From NCBI RefSeq assembly GCF_043951855.1, contig NZ_JBINJW010000001.1, positions 310,001-374,000 of the forward strand: DNA of 64,000 nt, read 5' to 3'. The notes beneath the pieces were generated by a model. That model saw only the letters and a program-made list of their open reading frames with translations, was not told the DNA's origin and ran no database searches. The position numbers and the translations under genes were made by a program. This DNA comes from Proteiniclasticum sp043951855. GTDB lineage: Bacteria; Bacillota; Clostridia; Clostridiales; Clostridiaceae. This document shows, piece after piece, positions 60,011-64,000 of this stretch. The stretch's first letter is position 1. Every line of letters starts with the position of its first letter.

Positions 60011-60316
60011 TCAGTATTCGGAAGCAAACATCATGGTGGAGTAATCTCCATCATCAATCACAAAGATCTTATTGTCTGACTCTATGGAAAATTCCTTGGC
60101 TTTCAATATGTAGTCCTTCCTATAATCCGGTTCTTCCTGTCTATGCGTCAGCTTCACTTCACCCTTCTTATCTTCCAGCTTGAATACTTGCAGATAATCC
60201 TGCTCCACTTCCAGCTGATCGATGAGATCCCATATGAGAAGCTGCAGCTCATAAGTCAGTGAGCCACTGATTCCTCTTGTGACGTAGCGTGCACCCTGAA
60301 ATTTTCTTCCTTTCAT
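60011..60316 (-). CDS. DUF960-like small protein
   Basis: A 101-residue soluble protein. RYVTRGISGSLTYELQLLIWDLID and DYLQVFKL with QEEPDYRKDY resemble the DUF960 family found in Firmicutes; function is unknown. No signal peptide or membrane helix. Start ATG at 60316 after AGGGAAAGAAG. The family call rests on motif memory rather than a search. Confidence 0.7.
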   Translation of the reverse strand: MKGRKFQGARYVTRGISGSLTYELQLLIWDLIDQLEVEQDYLQVFKLEDKKGEVKLTHRQEEPDYRKDYILKAKEFSIESDNKIFVIDDGDYSTMMFASEY

Positions 60317-60496
60317 CTTCTTTCCCTCCTGTTTTTGATACCAGTATTATGAGTAGGAAAGAAGATTTGTATTCATTATAGTTTAGATTATCTGTTTAAA
60401 AGGAAGATGAAAACTAAATATAAGTCCATAGGATAAGGACTAGCAATACGTACCGCTAGAAACAATTAAATCTTAAGGGAATTAGTATGTACAATA

Positions 60497-60709
60497 CTAT
60501 AAAAAAAAACAGTTGGCAGACTCAAATATAAATGTTTGTATCTGTTTGGTAATACCAACTGTCAATGTTAGGATTATGGCTAACTCATAACTTCTGTTCA
60601 TTGATTTGAAATCTAAATCGAAGCTGTCATTTTTAACGATCTTTTTTATGCCATTCAGCAAAATTTGAAAGGTTTTGTTATTCTTGATTCCAATCGCACA
60701 ATGGTATGT
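60497..60709 (-). pseudogene. Possible gene remnant (70 open codons without a start)
   Basis: Between DUF960 and the methyltransferase, the minus strand has a 70-codon stretch open from a stop at 60710-60712 to a TAG at 60497. It contains IGIKNNKTFQILLNGIKKI, which weakly recalls the end of an extracellular solute-binding (PBPb) domain, followed by a hydrophobic run. It lacks an initiation codon with a ribosome site. The rest of 60317-60923 is AT-rich and shows no other gene. Confidence 0.3.
60501..60562 (-). terminator. Orphan terminator with nine-T tail
   Basis: ACAGTTGG and CCAACTGT (60509-60516 with 60555-60562) form a perfect 8-bp stem around a 38-base loop, and on the minus strand the stem ends in nine T (60501-60509). 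No intact leftward gene ends here, so it is an orphan: a remnant of a lost gene or the end of a small RNA. Confidence 0.5.
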
Positions 60710-60923
60710 TCATTAAGTTATTTCCTCATTCATTTCCCCATAACTTATTACCCTCATGATAAAGTATATCGATTTTAAATAAACATTTCATATGCTATAA
60801 TTTAATATAGGTAATCTTTTTGAATTATCAAATCAACAAGAAAATATATGTTGAAAAGCTTAGTCTTATTTTGTTTTCAAGACTATATTTCAATAAAAAC
60901 ACTGAAACTAATAGGAGGAGAAA

Positions 60924-62198
60924 ATGACTTTCAATGTAATTGAGACTTTCAGTGGCATAGGCTCACAAGTAAAAGCACTTGATAGAATAAAGCAAAGAGA
61001 ACCAAATTTTGATTACAATATTGTGGCAACTGTAGAATGGGAAGTCGGTGCAATGTACGCTTATGATATCATTCATAACGGAAAGCAGGATTTATCAAAA
61101 TATGCTAATCTAACAAAAGAGCAATTATGCCAAAATTTGAGCAAATACAATCTAAGTTCAGATGGTAAGAAGCCATTATCTGAAGAAGCATTAAAACGTA
61201 TGCCTCTTAATCAATTGAAGGCAATATGTCATTCAATAGACAGGAATAATAATTTAGTTGATATCTCAACTGTTCATGCATGGGACTTACCAAAAGCTGA
61301 CTTGCTAACATATAGTTTTCCTTGCCAAGATTTATCAATATCTAGCTATTGGCATAAAAACTTTTCAGGTATTGATCGAGATTCGAATAATCGTTCAAGC
61401 TTGTTGTGGGAAATAGAACGGATTCTTAAAGAATATGATGAAAATGATTTGCAAAAACCTCGTTACCTCTTAATGGAGAATGTCACAGCTATCAAGAGCC
61501 CAAGAAATGTTGACAACTTTAATATATGGAAAGAACAGTTGCAGTCAATGGGATATAAAAATTACGCAGAACTAGATCTGAACGCTAAGAATTTTGGAAT
61601 ACCACAAAATCGTGTGCGTACGTATATGTTGAGTATTTTAGCCGATGATAATTGGAACGATATATATAATTATTTAGACAACTCTGATATTAATAAAGTT
61701 AATGAAGCTCCTGATATTGAACCGTTCTTAAGATTAGATTATAGCAATGAAACTTACCGGAACGAAGCTATTGAAAGCACTCCCAATTGGACTACATCAA
61801 GGAAAACCATTCATGATGATTCGTGTATTCTTGCTGATGGTATCATTACAAATGGATTTCTTGCAAAAACTATAACTACTAAACAAGATAGAAATCCAAA
61901 TGCTGGTTTAATCCTCCATGGATTAGATCTTCCTTCCCACAAAGCACCTTATAGAAACCTGACACCACGCGAAGCCTTTCTATTAATGGGTTTTGATGAA
62001 TATGATTACGATGCTCTAATGGAAAATAATATTCCGATCACCAATAACAGGAAAATTCTATCAAACTCAAAATTATTAAAATTAGCTGGAAATAGTATTG
62101 TAGTAAATGTGCTAGAAGAAATTTTTGCTAAAATGTATTATATCAATCAGCATTTCTTCAAACATGATAATATTATTCCATTCAAAAGAACTGTATAA
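60924..62198 (+). CDS. DNA (cytosine-5-)-methyltransferase
   Basis: A 424-residue C5-cytosine methyltransferase. Motif I is ETFSGIGSQVKALD (SAM binding), motif IV YSFPCQDLS with the catalytic Cys, motif VI LMENVTAIKS, motif VIII QNRVRTYM and motif X LAGNSIVVNVLEEIFAK. It is distinctly AT-rich compared with the central region, a hint of transfer. The ATG at 60924 follows AGGAGG. It is convergent with a leftward AIPR gene, so they form one defence locus or two neighbouring ones. No restriction endonuclease gene lies in the window; target sequence cannot be read from the protein. Confidence 0.93.
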   Translation: MTFNVIETFSGIGSQVKALDRIKQREPNFDYNIVATVEWEVGAMYAYDIIHNGKQDLSKYANLTKEQLCQNLSKYNLSSDGKKPLSEEALKRMPLNQLKAICHSIDRNNNLVDISTVHAWDLPKADLLTYSFPCQDLSISSYWHKNFSGIDRDSNNRSSLLWEIERILKEYDENDLQKPRYLLMENVTAIKSPRNVDNFNIWKEQLQSMGYKNYAELDLNAKNFGIPQNRVRTYMLSILADDNWNDIYNYLDNSDINKVNEAPDIEPFLRLDYSNETYRNEAIESTPNWTTSRKTIHDDSCILADGIITNGFLAKTITTKQDRNPNAGLILHGLDLPSHKAPYRNLTPREAFLLMGFDEYDYDALMENNIPITNNRKILSNSKLLKLAGNSIVVNVLEEIFAKMYYINQHFFKHDNIIPFKRTV

Positions 62199-62210
62199 AT
62201 TTATTTTGCA

Positions 62211-62256
62211 AATCAAAAATCCTTCTATACGCCTATTGTATAGAAGGATTTTGATT
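62211..62256. terminator. Bidirectional terminator between the methyltransferase and AIPR genes
   Basis: AATCAAAAATCCTTCTATAC (62211-62230) pairs with GTATAGAAGGATTTTGATT (62238-62256), with one extra A in the left arm and a 7-base loop. A/T-rich runs on both sides make it active in both directions. Confidence 0.85.
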
Positions 62257-62312
62257 AAAGTTTATTTGTTTCGATGTCATTCATTGTTGCTTTCATAAAT
62301 GTCACAAAAACG

Positions 62313-64000
62313 TCAAGTATTATAACCTTTAGATACCAATGAATTGTATATTCGTACAATTGCTGCAAACTGCCTTTCTGTGGGAATTTTGCCTTCTGTA
62401 TGAATTTTTACTGCAGATTTTAAAATCCCTTCTTCTTGAGGGTTTAAATATAAATATTTTTTTCCCCAAGCTATTAAAGGGTTCCAAAATTCCGGACCAC
62501 GATCAGTTACAAATTTCATTGAATCTACAATAGCTTCATTAATACCGTTCTTCTTTTCTTTTACTTCTGGAACTAGTGAATCAATAAAATCCTGAATAAT
62601 TGTCCAGTTCACCTGTTTCGCATTAGACCAGCACTTTTCTTTTTTCGCCCACTCAGTTACATTTTGAGTTTCTCTAGGCCCTGTTAAAAAATCATAAACT
62701 TCTTTGGAAGTAATTCTTAACTGATTCTGTAAAGAGTCATACATATGCTGTGTATTCCAAATTTTATTTAGATCAATCTGCTTTTTTCTCTTCTTAGCAT
62801 ACATCGATAGAATTGCAATGCTATAAGCCACAATATTAGCTCTATATGCTTTTATCTCTTTATACCATTCCAAATTTGAAACGAGCTTCTCGGTCTCTTT
62901 GAAAATGATTGCTTTTGCAACAAGGTCCTTGAAGTATGTTTCATTTACACTTGATGAATCCTTTTCCCAGAATCCTCCATCACCATCTACGCCCTGAACC
63001 ATTGCAGAAAACTTCTTCATTACATACTGTGCACCTTTACTAGCTTCACTTGGATACCCATCATACACCATTATATATTTTGCCAAATCAGTTTTCTTTA
63101 TTACTTGATTCTTAGGATTTTTCAAAAGAAAGGCTTTTACTTGTCCTGGTGTCATCTTCATCTGTGCAACAGTATATTGACCTCTAGCACGCTCATAAAA
63201 CCAACCTGTTTGATACTGTTTCCCATCTACTGCTGGTGATAATATTCGTTTTGATAAATCTTCGATTTTCACGTGGAATGGATGATTTGAAAAGAAATCT
63301 GATTCATCTACTTTGTTTTGTGAATTAGAAGATCTCGATATTTCTGGAACAAGCTTTGTTGAAAGTTCATGATTATTTAAAACTGATAATTTCATCATTA
63401 CCTGAACACTTGATAAGTCAACTTTATCCTTTACAATAGCATTGGCTAACGAAGCAGTAGTCTGACCACCATTTACAATCTGTAAATCTTTGATTTCATG
63501 AATACAGAGTCCATTAGCATTACTTTCTAATCTAATTCCACTACTCGTCACTGTGATACCGTTATTTAAAATGAAGAATTTATCAGGTTCACTGAGAATC
63601 GTTTTACGTATTGCTTTATTTACTTTGCCTCTAACACTTAGGAACGCACGTACATTCCCTTCTAAAACTTGTGTTCCGTGTTCCAGATAAATATTTGCTA
63701 ATACTGAACCTGGTAAGGAAGCAAGGTAGCTTTCAAATTCTCCCTCTCTTGAAGTGCATTTGATCGCATTAATTCCACTTATTCCATAATCAGCTAACCT
63801 TATGTCTACAGGCTCTTTTTCAAATCCCGCTTTCGCCATTTCATAAAGTTTACCACCATCATAAACAGAAAACTCCACCGGAATATCATAAATCTTTTCA
63901 CGTTTAATATTCTTGAAATGCGAACTAATTGGCTTATTTGTAAAAATATAAATTCTGATTTTCTTTAAATCATAATCAGTTTCTTGATTTTTGATATTAT
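62313..64000 (-). CDS. AIPR-family protein (abortive infection phage resistance), N-terminus beyond the window
   Basis: A leftward gene whose reading frame stays open to the right edge of the window, so its start is outside. The GTG near 63878 is not the start: the preceding codons remain open and encode continued protein (for example REKIYDIP). The core includes VNGGQTTASLANAIV and GGQTTA-type sequence, FILNNGITVTSSG and EISRSSNSQNKVDESDFFSN, features of AIPR proteins (Pfam AIPR). These were first found in a lactococcal abortive-infection system and occur in defence islands. It ends 115 bases from the convergent methyltransferase. The function is probably phage defence. Confidence 0.88.
   Translation of the reverse strand, partial: NIKNQETDYDLKKIRIYIFTNKPISSHFKNIKREKIYDIPVEFSVYDGGKLYEMAKAGFEKEPVDIRLADYGISGINAIKCTSREGEFESYLASLPGSVLANIYLEHGTQVLEGNVRAFLSVRGKVNKAIRKTILSEPDKFFILNNGITVTSSGIRLESNANGLCIHEIKDLQIVNGGQTTASLANAIVKDKVDLSSVQVMMKLSVLNNHELSTKLVPEISRSSNSQNKVDESDFFSNHPFHVKIEDLSKRILSPAVDGKQYQTGWFYERARGQYTVAQMKMTPGQVKAFLLKNPKNQVIKKTDLAKYIMVYDGYPSEASKGAQYVMKKFSAMVQGVDGDGGFWEKDSSSVNETYFKDLVAKAIIFKETEKLVSNLEWYKEIKAYRANIVAYSIAILSMYAKKRKKQIDLNKIWNTQHMYDSLQNQLRITSKEVYDFLTGPRETQNVTEWAKKEKCWSNAKQVNWTIIQDFIDSLVPEVKEKKNGINEAIVDSMKFVTDRGPEFWNPLIAWGKKYLYLNPQEEGILKSAVKIHTEGKIPTERQFAAIVRIYNSLVSKGYNT

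Noticed and set aside
63800..63878. GTG at 63878 as start of the AIPR gene
   Set aside because: The frame remains open and protein-like to the end of the window, so the true start is outside.

Overview
The window looks like the chromosome of a moderate-GC Firmicute, most likely a clostridial-type anaerobe. Supporting features are Bacillus/Clostridium-style Shine-Dalgarno sequences (AAAGGAGG), TTG starts, a lysine riboswitch, the acetylated diaminopimelate branch, many compact intrinsic terminators, sigma-54 with a PrpR-type activator, and a heliorhodopsin (a family found mainly in single-membrane prokaryotes). No rRNA, tRNA, CRISPR array, insertion sequence or prophage was seen.

Layout. (1) 1-2644: a TauABC/SsuABC-like ABC importer, cut by the left edge. 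(2) 2841-8756: a glycolysis-like module under a LacI-type repressor: a divergent LarA homologue, a TPI-like isomerase and a PFK-like kinase leftward, and the repressor plus a PGI-family isomerase rightward. (3) 9217-12671: KdgT permease, a canonical nickel-pincer LarA racemase and glycerate kinase, behind a textbook sigma-54 promoter with three enhancer palindromes. (4) 12883-17969: the PrpR-like sigma-54 activator, a PdxA2-like dehydrogenase, a DeoR regulator and a DUF1537 acid-sugar kinase (threonate-type catabolism) behind a strong promoter with a 39-bp palindromic operator; rpoN itself follows at 18133-19491. (5) 19760-31731: a long leftward pectin/aldarate operon: TctCBA transporter, GH28, GH105, TIM-barrel isomerase, GarR, GarD-like dehydratase, DapA-family aldolase and MOFRL glycerate kinase. 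It is divergent from a remarkable regulator made of two complete LysR proteins fused in one ORF (31923-33806). (6) 33873-36893: an AEC carrier, an Old Yellow Enzyme-like flavoprotein and a heliorhodopsin. (7) 37121-46358: a complete aspartate-to-lysine operon (lysA, lysC, dapF, asd, dapA, dapB, dapH, aminotransferase, deacetylase) behind a lysine riboswitch. (8) 46470-50100: an Ldh_2 dehydrogenase, a MATE pump and an EamA transporter. (9) 50301-59333: a 5-deoxypentose / methylthioribose salvage cluster of the DHAP-shunt kind, with extra FGGY kinase, 2-hydroxyacid dehydrogenase and NhaC transporter genes, divergent from DeoR and an iron alcohol dehydrogenase. (10) 59483-64000: YkvA-like and DUF960 genes, then the start of a defence locus (cytosine-C5 methyltransferase and an AIPR protein cut by the right edge).

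How it works together. Most of the window converts plant-derived sugar acids and stray sugar phosphates to central intermediates. Aldarates go to pyruvate and tartronate semialdehyde, then to glycerate and 2-phosphoglycerate. Four-carbon acids go to DHAP, and 5-deoxypentoses go to DHAP plus a short aldehyde. Each module has its own regulator and visible operators. Functions of enzymes from broad families (LarA, DUF1537, DapA, FGGY, TIM-barrel) are inferred from motifs and neighbours. The most unusual items are the tandem LysR fusion, the heliorhodopsin with a 9-nt repeat leader holding its ribosome-binding site, the LarA homologue that lacks one catalytic histidine, and the expanded DHAP-shunt cluster.
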